DNA of 64,000 nucleotides from Daphnia carinata (lineage: Eukaryota > Arthropoda > Branchiopoda > Diplostraca > Daphniidae), in NCBI RefSeq assembly GCF_022539665.2, contig NC_081338.1, forward strand, positions 1,984,001 through 2,048,000. The letters are read 5' to 3'. The position numbers and the translations under genes were made by a program. Under the pieces are notes generated by a model that was not told the origin of the DNA, ran no database searches, and saw only the letters and a list, made by a program, of their open reading frames with translations. Of the stretch, positions 50,338 to 61,117 are shown piece after piece (position 1 is the first letter of the stretch; each line of letters begins with the position of its first letter).

Positions 50338-50610
50338 ATATTGTAACAACTCTGGGTTAAGGTTCGTTTATTAGACGCACTCACAACATACAGCACTACA
50401 CAACAGGTTACAACACAATCGACTATCCGACAACTATGACACAACAACTCAATGAATGACTACTTGGCTACTGTTCAACTAACTGGCTTATCAGAGTCGG
50501 GCTTTTAAGGCTCCTGACATCCGGCTAGGACGGCAATGCTAGCCAACGCCTGACTTGCGAATCGCCCATCATCATGCGATAGGCGACAAAGTCCATTGGC
50601 GCTACAATAT
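50338..50610 (-). repeat. Solo LTR with 4-bp target duplication
   Basis: A 265-bp unit (50342-50606) begins TGTAACAACTCTGGG and ends CCATTGGCGCTACA on the plus strand, flanked by ATAT on both sides (50338-50341, 50607-50610). On the minus strand it has TGT...ACA ends, a TTAAAAG box near 50505 and AATAAA near 50370, so it is probably minus-oriented. The ATAT duplication fits a Gypsy-type integrase. Confidence 0.8.
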
Positions 50611-53600
50611 TAATCAAAAATTCAAATAAAGAAAATTGTGATGTCAAACCATCGAGTATTTTTATTACAAAATTGCATTAGTAAAAATTTAGCACTTTTG
50701 GCAATGACGTTTTCGACGTGGGAAAATGAGATTTGCAAAAAGACAAAAAAGTTACAAACGTCGTACCAACCGCATAGTCCTACGATCATTTCACTGCAAT
50801 TAGGAACATCTGATGGACGTGGTTCTGTACGTGTTACCCATTTTGGCCAAAATGGCGTCCTGTAAATCTAGTGACAGCTGGATAGACCCCGTTAGAACTT
50901 GTACGTACTGGTAATCTCGCAGAAATCCTTTTATTTGTTTCGGTTTATTGTATTCTTTTTCTGTTTCCCACAGTACAAAACGTGGATGACGTGCCCACTG
51001 GACGATATCGACAGATAAGCGGGATGAAAAAAATGGGCGCCTCGTTACTTGCATCTCGAGACAATGCCGGTTTGTTGTATCTTATATCCTTGAATGTGGG
51101 CGTAATTCCTAAACCTCGTCCATAGTTAATAAATCAGAATGACCTTAGTTTTTTTGGAGGAAGAATCGTTGTGTAATTTTCTCCAAACTTCTGCCACGTT
51201 TTATTCCATCCGCCCCCCATTCAGAATTTGTACGCCTTATTGAAGCCGATTTGCAGGGTATATCATTTCGTGGTTGTTCAAATTATGATGTACAGCAAGT
51301 CATTTGCTAGTTAGCTTGTTAGACATGGGTAGTAACAGGTTTGACGACAGTTGCTGCATTAAAGTGGTTGCAAAATTCAAGGTTCTAATGCTTTTCTGAT
51401 GCAGTCTTTTCAGTAAAGATTCACGTGTGACGGTGAAACACTTAACGACGTCTATGCGACAGATGTTAAAAGGGTTTAAAACTTCGACTAATCCCGCTTT
51501 GTTTGAGATAGCTCCCAAAAGAAAATTCTTCTTCTGTTTCGTTTTCCTTCAACCGTGGTCGGATGTGCATCATTTTCTTTTACTGCTTTTTTTTATGTAC
51601 CAACACAAAAAATCAGTTCGAGTGAGTTGCTGGACTGAAACTGGAAACTCATTTTTGTGTTGATTTTAATCTTACGACAATGACAGCAACCGTTAAATGT
51701 TAATGGACCGTGAAGGGAGGACAGTTATTATTTTGTATTGACTAGCAACAGATTTCAAATGACTCTTTTTCCTATCAAATATGAGGGGGAAACTTTTTAA
51801 AAATAATTCTTCGCAATTTCTTGGAAAACAACTTTTTCTAACACGGCAAGTCTACGTCATTATTGTCATGCTTCGCCAGATCGTTTTGCCTCCTCCTCGA
51901 TCATACCAGGGAAATGATGTAAAAATTGTCTTTCTAGAGAAAGAAAATTATCGTCCTATTTTCAATAAACACGAGAAAGGGAGATGGATAGGATGATAGT
52001 CAAGCTTTCTCCAGGCGAAACCATTTTCGATTTAACACGAAGACCACGTTTTGAATATCGTGTCCTGATCGCATCGTTCAACCGGCTTGCCTCTATAAAT
52101 TCCATTTCTGAAAGTACTTTTGCGATATCTGTTAACGATAAATTTAAAAACTTGGAAGATGTGAAAATTTATCTTTTTGATTCGCTCTGATTCAATGGCA
52201 AACGAACGTTTACTTTGCAAAAGTTGATTGTAAAGAGAGATTTGTTCCGCCATTTGACAATCAAAACATAGCAAAACTACGGGATTCCGCAGTTATAGGA
52301 AGATGTAGCGGGAATATTGTGTCCGTTTATCACAGAATTTTTATGGAATGTGTCCGTTGATTTAAGAATAAAGAAAAAACCTTTTACGATGCCCAACCTT
52401 TACCCATACATTTCCCAAAGGCCATTTTTACCCACGAGAAGAAATGCAGCTGTTGGATAGCCAGTTATGGTGGATTGTTTGTTGACCACATTCTTTGGTG
52501 TGAGAGTGAACCGTGACATGAAATTTTTTTTTGTCGATTTTCGAATAAAGATCCATCCCTGATGCAATGAAAGAAGAAGAAGAATCAACACTTCCTCGTA
52601 GGAAAACATTATTTCCAGGTGGTGTAACAATTATAACTAAGTGCTGGCCAGGGGATGCGCACGTGACTCCCGGCATGTCCGCAATGGCTGTGCACTTTTT
52701 CCCTACCTTATCCCCCCCCACAACTCGCAAGAGCGGTGGGGAATTAATGAAATTCTCATAATAGTGAAAAGTAATCATGTTTTTAAAGAAATTTTGTTAT
52801 TGTTTAGGTGAATTAAGATTTAGGTGGCTTCCAGTGTCTGGGAAGACGAGGAGAAAGGTCCGTATGCAACACAAATAGCACCGGATAATCGAAAAGGAAA
52901 GGAGAGAGATCGTGATTAAAAATTCGTGAAGAAAACAAAAGATTCTATTCATGCCAAAGGCTCATCCGGTTTCGTTGGGTGGCCAAGCAAAAAATAACCT
53001 GTTCCTGCCTCATCTTGTTGACATACACATCGATCGATTGAAATGTAACAGACGTCGGGAAGAACTGTACAGCGATTCATTAATTACCCAACGATGCAAC
53101 ATGATCGGATTTCTATCCGCATTGATGGATCGGGAGAGAGTTTTCTATAGGTACTACACGTTGTTTTTTTGGCGTACAAGTGGCATAAGTAACGCCTACC
53201 CATTCATCTGATAAGAGATGCAATCTACCAGGACGACTGAAAATGTTGGTTGTTCCAGTCGAATGGAAGGAACTTTCTCGTGGTTAACAGCCAAGGACGC
53301 GCCCCTCAAAAAACGCGCCCCTCAAAGAATCGTCACGCAGCTTGTGGGGGAAGAAAAAAATATTGTAACGACAATGTTCTAACAGGAGAGAATGGCAACT
53401 TCCATTTTTATTCTTCTGCTACAAAGAAAAGATTTTGGCAAAGGCGTAAAAATTTCACTGAAAAAAAGAGGTCACGGATCGTTTTTATTGGGCCGACATT
53501 TGGATTTCGTGATGTGACTGACCCTACGAAAATAAGCTTTTACTTTAATTGTTGTAGGGACCTTTGAGTCATTTGTATCCTTGTATTTTTTTTCATTAAT

Positions 53601-53663
53601 AGGCGGATGCTGTGGAGCAAGTTATGAAAACGACTACCGTCAGCGGATGGGCGTGGAATTCGG
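50611..53663. other. Unassigned region with short frames on both strands
   Basis: Frames such as 50800-51054 (minus), 51984-52190 (plus), 52428-52778 (minus) and 53250-53567 (plus) look protein-like in composition but none shows a domain I recognise or consistent exon borders. I cannot say whether this holds decayed host exons. Confidence 0.3.
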
Positions 53664-54315
53664 TGTTACAGACGTCCGGTACCTGAAACAGCAGGAAATT
53701 GCTTTTTATTCCTGAACAGTTTAATATGTTTTTCCTAGCAGATTGTCTATTTACGTTCTGCCTTTAATGAAGTGATAGAACAGAAAACAATGTTTTCTTC
53801 TTTTTATGTATCCAAAAACAGAAACTCGTAGTAGCGGTTTTGATTCGGCGAAGGCGACTTAATTTAATTTCTTTTTTTTGTTGTTGTTGTTATTTTGTTT
53901 TGTTGTGCATTTCCCTTTATTTGGTAACCCAGCCGCCTAGCCTGGAGCAGTAGGCAGTTTTGACAGAAGGTGACGAGAGTGTCCATTACTGTCGCTGGTG
54001 ATATAATATGTGTACTGTCCTTAATCGTGCTAGTTCATAAGTCTCAGGTAATGTTCTTCTACTCGTTACATAACAATTGCTTGATTTCTTATTTTTGCCT
54101 ATCAGTGTTGTTATCCTTGGTGGTAATTGCTGGTGTGAATAGTGTGATTTATTCCTATTTCCATCACACGCTGGTAACAAATATTATATCACACTTCTTG
54201 TAAGCCTACACACTTTATGTGCCTTTATGTGTTCGTAGGCATTGCCCAATGTTAATAGCTAACTGAGTGAAGCAGATATATCAGCAAACTTATAAAAATA
54301 GTCAGAGCTAAAACA
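53664..54315 (+). repeat. BEL/Pao A 5' LTR
   Basis: It ends GCTAAAACA one base before the primer site. The start TGTTACAGACGTCCGG is chosen because element B's LTR begins TGTTACGGCGCAAATG; the left border is therefore less certain. A CTCAG/GTAATG splice-donor-like site lies at about 54047, with a counterpart in LTR B. Confidence 0.6.
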
Positions 54316-54316
54316 T

Positions 54317-54332
54317 TGGTCCTTCGAACCGG
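54317..54332 (+). promoter_or_regulatory. Primer binding site, tRNA-Tyr type (A)
   Basis: TGGTCCTTCGAACCGG is complementary to the 3' end of animal tRNA-Tyr with one mismatch, by my recollection of that tRNA. Element B has the mismatch-free version. Confidence 0.75.
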
Positions 54333-54385
54333 AGCTGCTATTTTAAGTTTGCTTGAAATCTTGGATTGTACGAAATCAACTCGAC

Positions 54386-55033
54386 ATGGCTGAATCAATT
54401 AATAGCGCCTCTCAACATCTGAATCCGACAGGACAACCCAGTTCTTCGAGCACGACCACTAAGACCGTGTTAACAGTAATTCCAGGTGATGTGGAAACAT
54501 GGAAAAGAAAGCAGAAGACAACAAGGCGTCAGATTACCATAACTTGTACGATAATCGATGAACGCATAGCCGAGAGAAGCTCAAGAAGAGAGGTCATGGT
54601 TGCACTAGGGGAGGCAAAGAGACTTTTGGCAGTAGCCGAGCAACTCAACGACCAGCTGGCAGAAGAGCTGACCGAGCAGAAGGAGTTTGACGAGCAACAG
54701 CGGAGGCATCTGTTTTATGTAACACAAGTGAATACAAGCGTAGAGCTTGTTGAGCAGTACATCGCCGCTCGAGCCGAGGATGCCCCGTCGGTTGTAAGTC
54801 AATCTCAACTTCCAATTGGACTGCAGCAGCTCGTCTTGGAAACCCAACCCCGAGAAATAGACCAACTTTCGCAGTCAAGCATTCATCAGAGTCGCTTGGC
54901 TGACGTAAGCAGCGAGACAGCAGGTGCTGCTAGGACCATCCCTGAACCAACCAGGCATGTCCAACGGGGTATCCGGTCCGACTTTCCAGAATCCGAAAAT
55001 GAATTTTCAAGACATCGCAACGTTAGTCAATGA
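54386..55033 (+). CDS. BEL/Pao A gag, N-terminal coiled-coil region
   Basis: The open frame starts at 54353, but MAESINSASQHLNP at 54386 looks like the proper start. A Ser/Thr-rich leader precedes VETWKRKQKTTRRQITI, which matches the TWKSQRK stretch of element B. Helices with Glu/Gln-rich heptads follow (residues about 70-145), then a polar linker. The frame stops at 55033, while the DUF1759 region continues in another frame at 55104. Confidence 0.75.
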   Translation: MAESINSASQHLNPTGQPSSSSTTTKTVLTVIPGDVETWKRKQKTTRRQITITCTIIDERIAERSSRREVMVALGEAKRLLAVAEQLNDQLAEELTEQKEFDEQQRRHLFYVTQVNTSVELVEQYIAARAEDAPSVVSQSQLPIGLQQLVLETQPREIDQLSQSSIHQSRLADVSSETAGAARTIPEPTRHVQRGIRSDFPESENEFSRHRNVSQ

Positions 55034-55103
55034 TTGGATCATTATCACAGACCAACTAGGCTTGTAGCCCCTACTACAGAAGCTGAACCGGATGCTTGGA
55101 TAG

Positions 55104-55409
55104 ATGCTTATCGGGCAGGAAGAGAAAACCGACAACGCGCAACGATTCAGAGAGCCGTTCTTCTGTGAAGATCGAACTAGAGGTGTATTCTGGCAAGGCG
55201 CTGATTGGTTTTGGTGGATAGACCTCTTCCACGCCCTAGTTCACCAGTCGTCAAGGTCACCTGCCGAAAAATTGGCTATTCTTAAACGACAACTTCAGGA
55301 GGATGCTGCCGATGTCGTGTATGGACTTGCAGAACGCGCACGCACCCACCTCTTCGATCTCAGCAGGATAGGGGAGACTGACCAGTCTGACCTAATAGAG
55401 AGGCTCTAA
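55104..55409 (+). pseudogene. BEL/Pao A gag DUF1759 region with internal deletion
   Basis: It contains FWQGADWFWWIDLFHALVHQ, KLAILKRQLQEDAADVVYGL, then directly RARTHLFDLSRIGETDQSDL. In element B about 60 codons separate the matching pieces, so A has an in-frame deletion in the capsid-like domain. A TAA at 55407 ends the frame at a point where element B reads on. Confidence 0.75.
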
Positions 55410-56457
55410 CAACGGCTCACGTTAAACGACCGTTTAGCATGGAATAACGGACGGGTAGAGGGCCTAGCACCAGGAGTGGATCTCCGTACCTTAAATGAAT
55501 TTGGTACATGGCTCTGTGCGAGAGCGGCTGCATACCAGAATGCCTATTCCATCGCTTCAGACCAACTTGCCAGTTCTAGCCCTAGGATGAAAAATATTGG
55601 ATTTGGGGTCCAGATAAAACCGCGACAGCACGGCCGTGCTCACCATGGTTCGACTTGTGCTGATACCGCTAAATCCAAGCCAAAGGACAAGAGCATTCGC
55701 TTTTGTTTTAAATGCGAGGGGGAGCATCCGCTTGAAGCTAGAGTTTAAGGACTTGGCTGTTGGGGAACGAGTGACATTTTGCATTAGACATCGGCTGTGC
55801 TTTATGTGCTTCGGAGCTAAGCATTCCTCGAGAGATTGCAGATTCAAGAAAAGCTGCACCTTTTCCGATTGCAAGTTATTTCACCATCCTTTATTGCATG
55901 CGACCTCTCGTGCTGGCACCAATTCTTGCTCAAATACCCTACTATCTGTTCCGCATACGGTGGCCCTGGGGATTATCCGAGTGGATGCTGTTAACGCTGA
56001 TGGTCATCTTATTCCCATTAACATCATGTTTGACGAAGGAAGCGACTCCACGTTGATTCGGCAAGGCTTGGTTAAACAACTAGGTCTTGACGGTGTGAAA
56101 CAAACTCTTGAAATCGATGGGATTGGTGGCAAACACTCTCAGATTAGCTCCAAACGTGTGCGACTGTTACTACAAATCAGCTCTGGTGAAAGAATCATGA
56201 TCCGTGGTTCATCTATTCCAGTAGTAACGAAGCCTGTTCCACTGTTTGACTGGAACACTTTGCGTAAGCAATGGAACCATCTGGCTGACCTACCACTTCG
56301 CTGCAGTGGAGGTCAGGTTGACGTGTTGCTAGGCCTAGACCACCCTCATCTTATGGCTGTGATCGAGTCAAGAAGTGGGAAAGATTACGAGCCAATTGCA
56401 TCAAAACTCGACTCGGATGGGTTGTTCGTGGTATCGTCGGTAAAGACTCACGGGTAG
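55410..56457 (+). pseudogene. BEL/Pao A gag zinc knuckles and protease
   Basis: The frame 55476-55748 holds FGTWLCARAAAYQNAYSI and CFKCEGEHP, the first half of a knuckle. After a frameshift the frame 55636-56457 gives LCFMCFGAKHSSRDC and CTFSDCKLFHHPLLH, then the protease IMFDEGSDSTLIRQG (catalytic Asp in a D-E-G-S motif usual for BEL), LEIDGIGG and VLLGLDHPHLM. It stops in the protease tail. Confidence 0.85.
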
Positions 56458-56465
56458 GAGCCAAA

Positions 56466-57071
56466 GTGAATTTACTTTTTAACTCTGCTACCGCTCATGA
56501 TGTCGGGTCTGAGTTGGTAGCGGCTATGCGTAGATTTTGTTACACGGAAAGTTATGGAACAGAGAATCAGGCGGACTGCATGTCACCAGAAAATCTCATA
56601 GCCCTTAACATGCTGAACTCTCAGACTAAGAAGCTGGCCGTAGGATACCAGGTGCCTATTTTGTGGAGAGAAGGAGAACCATCATTACCGGATAACCGAG
56701 TTTTAGCAGAGAATCGGAACCGAAGCCTCCGCAACCGTTTCCAGCGGGAACCAGAGTTCGAGCAAGACTATCGTGCAGCTATGCAAATTAATTTCGACGA
56801 GGGTTATGCAAGGCGTATAACTGTTGAGGAGCAAACGACGGATGGGCCGGCGTACTACCTTGGACATTTTGGTGTCCGAAAATCCCCAGACGCAAAGATT
56901 CGCGTGGTATTCGACGCGGCGGCAAAATCCCGTGGGCGTTGTCTTAATGACAGCATTTGCAGTGGACCAGCTTTACAGAATCCGCTACCAGCTGTTATCA
57001 TCAAGTTCCGTGAAGGAAGAATTGCTTGGGCGGCAGACATTAAAGAAATGTTCAGCCGTATACGCCTCTAA
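56466..57071 (+). pseudogene. BEL/Pao A reverse transcriptase, first part
   Basis: A 201-residue frame: the pre-RT stretch with RRFCYTESYGTE and VGYQVPILWREGEPSLPDN, then RT motifs IRVVFDAAAKSRGRCLND, SGPALQNPLPAVIIKFREG and AWAADIKEMFSRIRL (catalytic Asp). A TAA at 57069-57071 interrupts; the next frame (57138-58358) is the same reading frame. Confidence 0.85.
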
Positions 57072-58358
57072 CCAGAAGATAGACGTTTTCACCGGTTTAT
57101 TTGGACAAAGGAAGATGGCACCGATAGCGTCTGTGAAATGACGAGACTTACTTTCGGTGTTAATTGTTCCCCGTTCATAGCCATTCGCACTACGTGGCGG
57201 GTAGCTGACGACGCAGGGCCTGCAATGAAAGAGGCCGCAGCAGCTGTACGAAATAATCTTTACGTTGACGATTACTTAGGATCATCGAAAGACGTTGAAA
57301 CTGGAGCCTGGATCGCATTGGCGGTCAAGAACGTACTCGCCGACGGTGATTTTCATCTACAGCGGTGGACCCCCAACTCCCCGCAATTTCGCGCTATTGT
57401 GCAAGCAGCCGATACCAGCCCCGATGTTGAGGACAAGCCGCATAGTTTTGGCGACGCGGACACTGAAATGGTTTTAGGTGTCATTTGGAGACCTAGCCGA
57501 GACACCCTCAGTTTTAAAATCAGTGGACTTAATAGTGTTGTGTACACGCGTGTTGGTCTGATCAGTAAAGTGGCTAGCATTCTTTATCCACAAGGTGCAG
57601 CCGCACCGATTACAGTGAAAGGCAAAAACAGGTTACGTGAGCTTGGTGTAAAAGGTCTCGAGTGGAATGTCGAAGTGACAGGAGAAGAACGTCATTGGTG
57701 GCAACAATGGTTCTCTACGTTGTATCAGCTGCAAGACGTCGAGTTTCCGCGTTGTCTGTTCCCAAATGAGGATTGCATCGTTCGAGTGGAGCTTCATACT
57801 TTCTGTGACGCCTCGGAAGAGGCGTATGCTGCTGTTAGTTATATAAGAAATGTGTATGAAGATAGGAACATCGTTGTTCGCCAAGTGAAGGCGGGCAATA
57901 AGCTCGCGCCAACAAAGACTCTGTCTATTCCTAAGCTGGAGCTGAATGCAGCTCTTCTTGAGGCTCGCTTAGCCCAATTTTTCAAAAGGGCGTTAACGTA
58001 CCATGTCCACGGGCGTTACTTTTGGACTGATAGTAGTACCGTCAGAAACTGGGTACGTGCAACCGCATCCTTCTATCAAATTTTCGTCAGCCACCAAGTG
58101 GGAGAAACTCAGACTCTTACTGAACCCAAAGAATGGAGATTCGTGCCCGGTAAAATCAATCCAGCAGATGCAGCCACCAGGTCGCAGTTGGAAAGCGAAG
58201 CTATTCCCATCAGTTGGCTGGACGGGCCCGAATTTCTCTATCAGACAGAAAGATGCTGGCCCAAAGACCTGCCCTGGATGGCCGTTACCGAAGAGCTTCG
58301 CCCGTCAAGAGTACATACGACGACTACGCTCCCTGCCTTTGACTGGGAAACGTTCTAG
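57072..58358 (+). CDS. BEL/Pao A reverse transcriptase (palm) and RNase H
   Basis: In frame after the TAA at 57069. The first residues (to 57137) carry HRFIWTKEDG. From Met 57138: LTFGVNCSPFIAIRTTW, NNLYVDDYLGS (catalytic Asp pair), DFHLQRWTPNS, LGVIWRPSRDTLSF, VGLISKVASILYPQGAAAP. RNase H: LHTFCDASEEAYAAVSYI (Asp), KTLSIPKLELNAALLEARL, YFWTDSSTVRNWV (Asp) and WRFVPGKINPADAATR. Catalytic residues of both enzymes are intact. It ends at 58358 by frameshift. Confidence 0.9.
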   Translation, partial: PEDRRFHRFIWTKEDGTDSVCEMTRLTFGVNCSPFIAIRTTWRVADDAGPAMKEAAAAVRNNLYVDDYLGSSKDVETGAWIALAVKNVLADGDFHLQRWTPNSPQFRAIVQAADTSPDVEDKPHSFGDADTEMVLGVIWRPSRDTLSFKISGLNSVVYTRVGLISKVASILYPQGAAAPITVKGKNRLRELGVKGLEWNVEVTGEERHWWQQWFSTLYQLQDVEFPRCLFPNEDCIVRVELHTFCDASEEAYAAVSYIRNVYEDRNIVVRQVKAGNKLAPTKTLSIPKLELNAALLEARLAQFFKRALTYHVHGRYFWTDSSTVRNWVRATASFYQIFVSHQVGETQTLTEPKEWRFVPGKINPADAATRSQLESEAIPISWLDGPEFLYQTERCWPKDLPWMAVTEELRPSRVHTTTTLPAFDWETF

Positions 58359-58390
58359 CTCTCTCCGAAGACATACCAGCACTGTTAAGG

Positions 58391-58633
58391 TTGGAAAGTA
58401 AATATTTGGAACTAATTCAACAGTGCCAAAGGGAAGTTTATGCCGACGAGTTGAGTTTAATTAAAAACGGACAGGATGTCAGGTCAACTTCAAGTCTTCG
58501 CACTCTTACCCCAGTCCTTGATAAAGATGGTCTTTTGCGGCTGGGCGGGCGAATTAATAAAGTCAACTTGCCCTACGACAATGTGCATCCCATACTACTG
58601 CCGGGAAACATATTTTTACCAAGAAACTCATAG
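58391..58633 (+). pseudogene. BEL/Pao A integrase linker and zinc domain start
   Basis: An 80-residue frame: QCQREVYADELSLIKNG, PVLDKDGLLRLGGRI and NVHPILLPGNIFL, the segment before the integrase zinc motif. The His of HEYFKH and the rest of the zinc domain follow in another frame from about 58640. Confidence 0.8.
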
Positions 58634-58639
58634 TTGCTT

Positions 58640-59484
58640 TCCATGAGTATTTCAAACATGTTGGCACGGACTTCTTGCTAACCCAGATCCGTCAACACTT
58701 TTGGATAACGGAAGGCCGTGAAGCAGTTAAGAAAGTGAGGCGAGAGTGTTTACGGTGTAGAAGATACAACGCGCGACCGGCCTCGCAACTAATGGGCGAG
58801 TTACCTGTTTCCCGCCTAGAGATCGGAGCCCCTCCCTTCACCCGGACGGCGTGTGACTACTTTGGACCGCTTGAAATAAGCTATGCCCGGAATCGTGTGG
58901 CCAAAAGATGGGGCGCTTTATTTACTTGTCTAGTAACCCGTGCCTTCTATGTGGATCTCGCAGCTTCATTGTCATCTAGCGACTTTCTGCTTATACTACG
59001 CCGCTTCATCGGGCTGTATGGTAAACCACGCAGCCTACACTCTGATAACGGGACTAATTTTTTTGGTGCCGAGCGCTTGCTGAGGGAGGCGGTAGATGCC
59101 TTGCACGCAGCAGGTGAAGCCCATCACTTTATGAAAAAAGAAGAAATAGAGTGGCATTTTCAACCTGCCTATACGCCACATTTCGGTGGCGCTCATGAGA
59201 CGCTTGTCCGCTCTGTTAAAAAGGCTCTGTATGCTGCTTTGGAGGTAGAACGAAGTGTTCTCCGGTACCTGACAGAAGACACCCTAAGAACCTTGCTGTT
59301 TGAAGTGGCTGGCCTACTGAACTCGCAACCCCTGACGTATGCTAGTTCGGATCCTGATGACCTTCGTCCTCTGACACCCAATGATTTTCTCAACCGGCCA
59401 CCCGCAGCGGATCTTCCAGCAGGAGAATTTCAAGATGCTCTACCAAGAGAAAACTACCGTTATGTCCAGAGGGTGATCAACCTC
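58640..59484 (+). CDS. BEL/Pao A integrase core
   Basis: The frame from 58675 has LTQIRQHFWITEGREAVKKV and CLRCRRY (zinc Cys pair), ACDYFGPLEIS (first Asp), LFTCLVTRAFYVDLA, LHSDNGTNFFGAERLL (second Asp) and HFGGAHETLVRSVKKAL (Glu), then LLNSQPLTY and LTPNDFLNRPP. The triad is complete. Homology stops at 59484; the last 21 codons of the open frame (to 59550) lie in the LTR of element B. Confidence 0.9.
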
Positions 59485-59999
59485 TGTTACGGCGCAAATG
59501 TAGCGCTGCAGCCTATAATATCTGGCAACGCGTGTTTATTAATCGTATAGTTTTGGCGCTTTTCTGTTTTCCCATATTTCCCTTCCTCATGCAACTTTCG
59601 TCTGCTGTACCATTTGTAATTGAAGTAATCACTGTGTTTATCGTTTGTGAATCTGTTCCTTCAGGTAAATTCTATTTTCTGCCTCTTTTCTCCTTATCTA
59701 ATTGTCCTATTTTGCATGTGGGTGCATTCTAGACTGCCGTAAACTAGATTGCAGGAAACTTGTGTAGTGTGGTCCCTTAGTTTGAGTGGCAAAACACTAT
59801 CTCTCGTGCCATCTCAGGTATTTGTTGTATATGTTGCATGCATAGCTTTCCTTAACCTTAATTGTGATTACAGACACCACACACTGATACACACTTGCAA
59901 AGACTGGTTACTAATAAAAAGGCAATTCCACTCGTTGCATACAACAGCGAAGTCGCAACTCTACAACTTCTGAGTTCCCTTATTTTGAGCTACGAAACA
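59485..59999 (+). repeat. BEL/Pao B 5' LTR
   Basis: It starts TGTTACGGCGC at the point where integrase homology of A ends and finishes CTACGAAACA before the primer site, 515 bp. A CTCAG/GTATTT donor-like site lies at about 59818. Confidence 0.7.
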
Positions 60000-60002
60000 T
60001 TT

Positions 60003-60018
60003 TGGTCCTTCGAGCCGG
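60003..60018 (+). promoter_or_regulatory. Primer binding site, tRNA-Tyr (B)
   Basis: TGGTCCTTCGAGCCGG is an exact complement of the animal tRNA-Tyr 3' end as I recall it, three bases after the LTR. Confidence 0.8.
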
Positions 60019-60150
60019 AGCTCATCAGAGGAAGTTCGTCGTATTCCTACCAGCAACCTAGAGTTGGTTGCCTTCAGATTTCACAGACGGTGATTCTACG
60101 AAGCATTGGCCTCTTGCTGTTCCTACTTTTCAAGACGCAACCTTGAGTAA

Positions 60151-61097
60151 GATGGATGAATTGGGGCTCAACGAGGGAGCCATTGGTGGAGACACAGCCG
60201 TGAGAAGAGATGTTGAAAGGGATTCAGCTACCATCAATACTTGGAAAAGCCAGAGGAAGGTGGTTCGACATCAGCTCACGACTACTACACGCCAAATTAA
60301 CACCCTCATTCGCTCCCATGGATCACGAGGTGACATTGCCTGACGTGCTGATGCGGCATCTCGACAGTTTACTGGCAAGAGCAAACCAACATCATTCTGA
60401 CTTAATGGCGGTAGAAGATCAGGCCGAAAACGACCGACAGGACAGCTTGCATCTGAGATATATCCAGCTCGCTGGCGAAGTCGTTGAGAGGGCCGAAGAT
60501 CATCTAACTTCAAGAGTAGGAGAGCGTCCTTCGGAAATTATTGAAATTTCATCTCGTCCAGCTCAGTCTGCCCCTGTATCAGACGCAGCCCGTCTGACCG
60601 AAAACCTTAGAGCCGCCAGGCAGAGAGCAGATGTCGCGCATCGTCAAGCAGAAGAAGCTCGTCAGCAAGCCGAAGAAGCTTCCAGTCAAGCCGATGTCGC
60701 CCACGTTGCAGCAGAGGAGGCTCAACAAGCTCTGCGACAATTGAGTCTGGAAGAGGATCGCTGCACCTCGGTTAGCCAAGCCGGTGTTCCATTCAATTCC
60801 CTCGCGTCCAACTGGGTGCAGCAACAACGTCATTTGAATTCACTGGATTCTCAAGCAGCACCAGACGATTGGATTGAGCACTATGCCGCCGGGCGTCTGA
60901 AGCCAAACAGTGGACCTCCTTGCAGCTCGTCGGTGAGAACAGAGCTTGAGAACTACACCGGCAAAGCTCTCGACTGGTTCGAGTGGATAGATTTGTTTCG
61001 CGCCCTCGTCCATGATACCAGGAAAACTGCCGGTGAAAAACTTGCTCTGCTCAAACGCTATCTAAAAGGCGATTGTTCTGACCTAGTTCACGGATAG
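60151..61097 (+). pseudogene. BEL/Pao B gag, N-terminal and DUF1759 region
   Basis: The start at 60151 gives MDELGLNEGAIGGD and INTWKSQRKVVRHQL, then a frameshift near 60310 moves the rest to the frame 60210-61097. That frame has an Ala/Gln/Glu-rich coiled coil (ARQRADVAHRQAEEARQQAE, about 60610-60740), LDWFEWIDLFRALVH and EKLALLKRYLKGDCSDLVHG, the DUF1759 start. A second shift at about 61090 puts the next segment in another frame. Confidence 0.8.
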
Positions 61098-61117
61098 GAG
61101 GCGGGGAAGCCGCCTAC

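Larger units (their letters stand above)
53664..59484 (+). mobile_element. BEL/Pao element A, 3' truncated
   Basis: A 5' LTR (53664-54315), a tRNA-Tyr primer site, gag, protease, RT, RNase H and integrase follow in order on the plus strand. Coding sequence stops at 59484, where the LTR of element B starts, so the C-terminal domain and 3' LTR of A are displaced or lost. At least six stops or frameshifts. Confidence 0.85.

Noticed and set aside
52428-52778. 116-residue minus frame with PGVTCASPGQHLVII considered as a host exon
   Set aside because: No domain recognised, no consistent splice sites, and an overlapping plus frame of similar quality; kept only as unassigned sequence.
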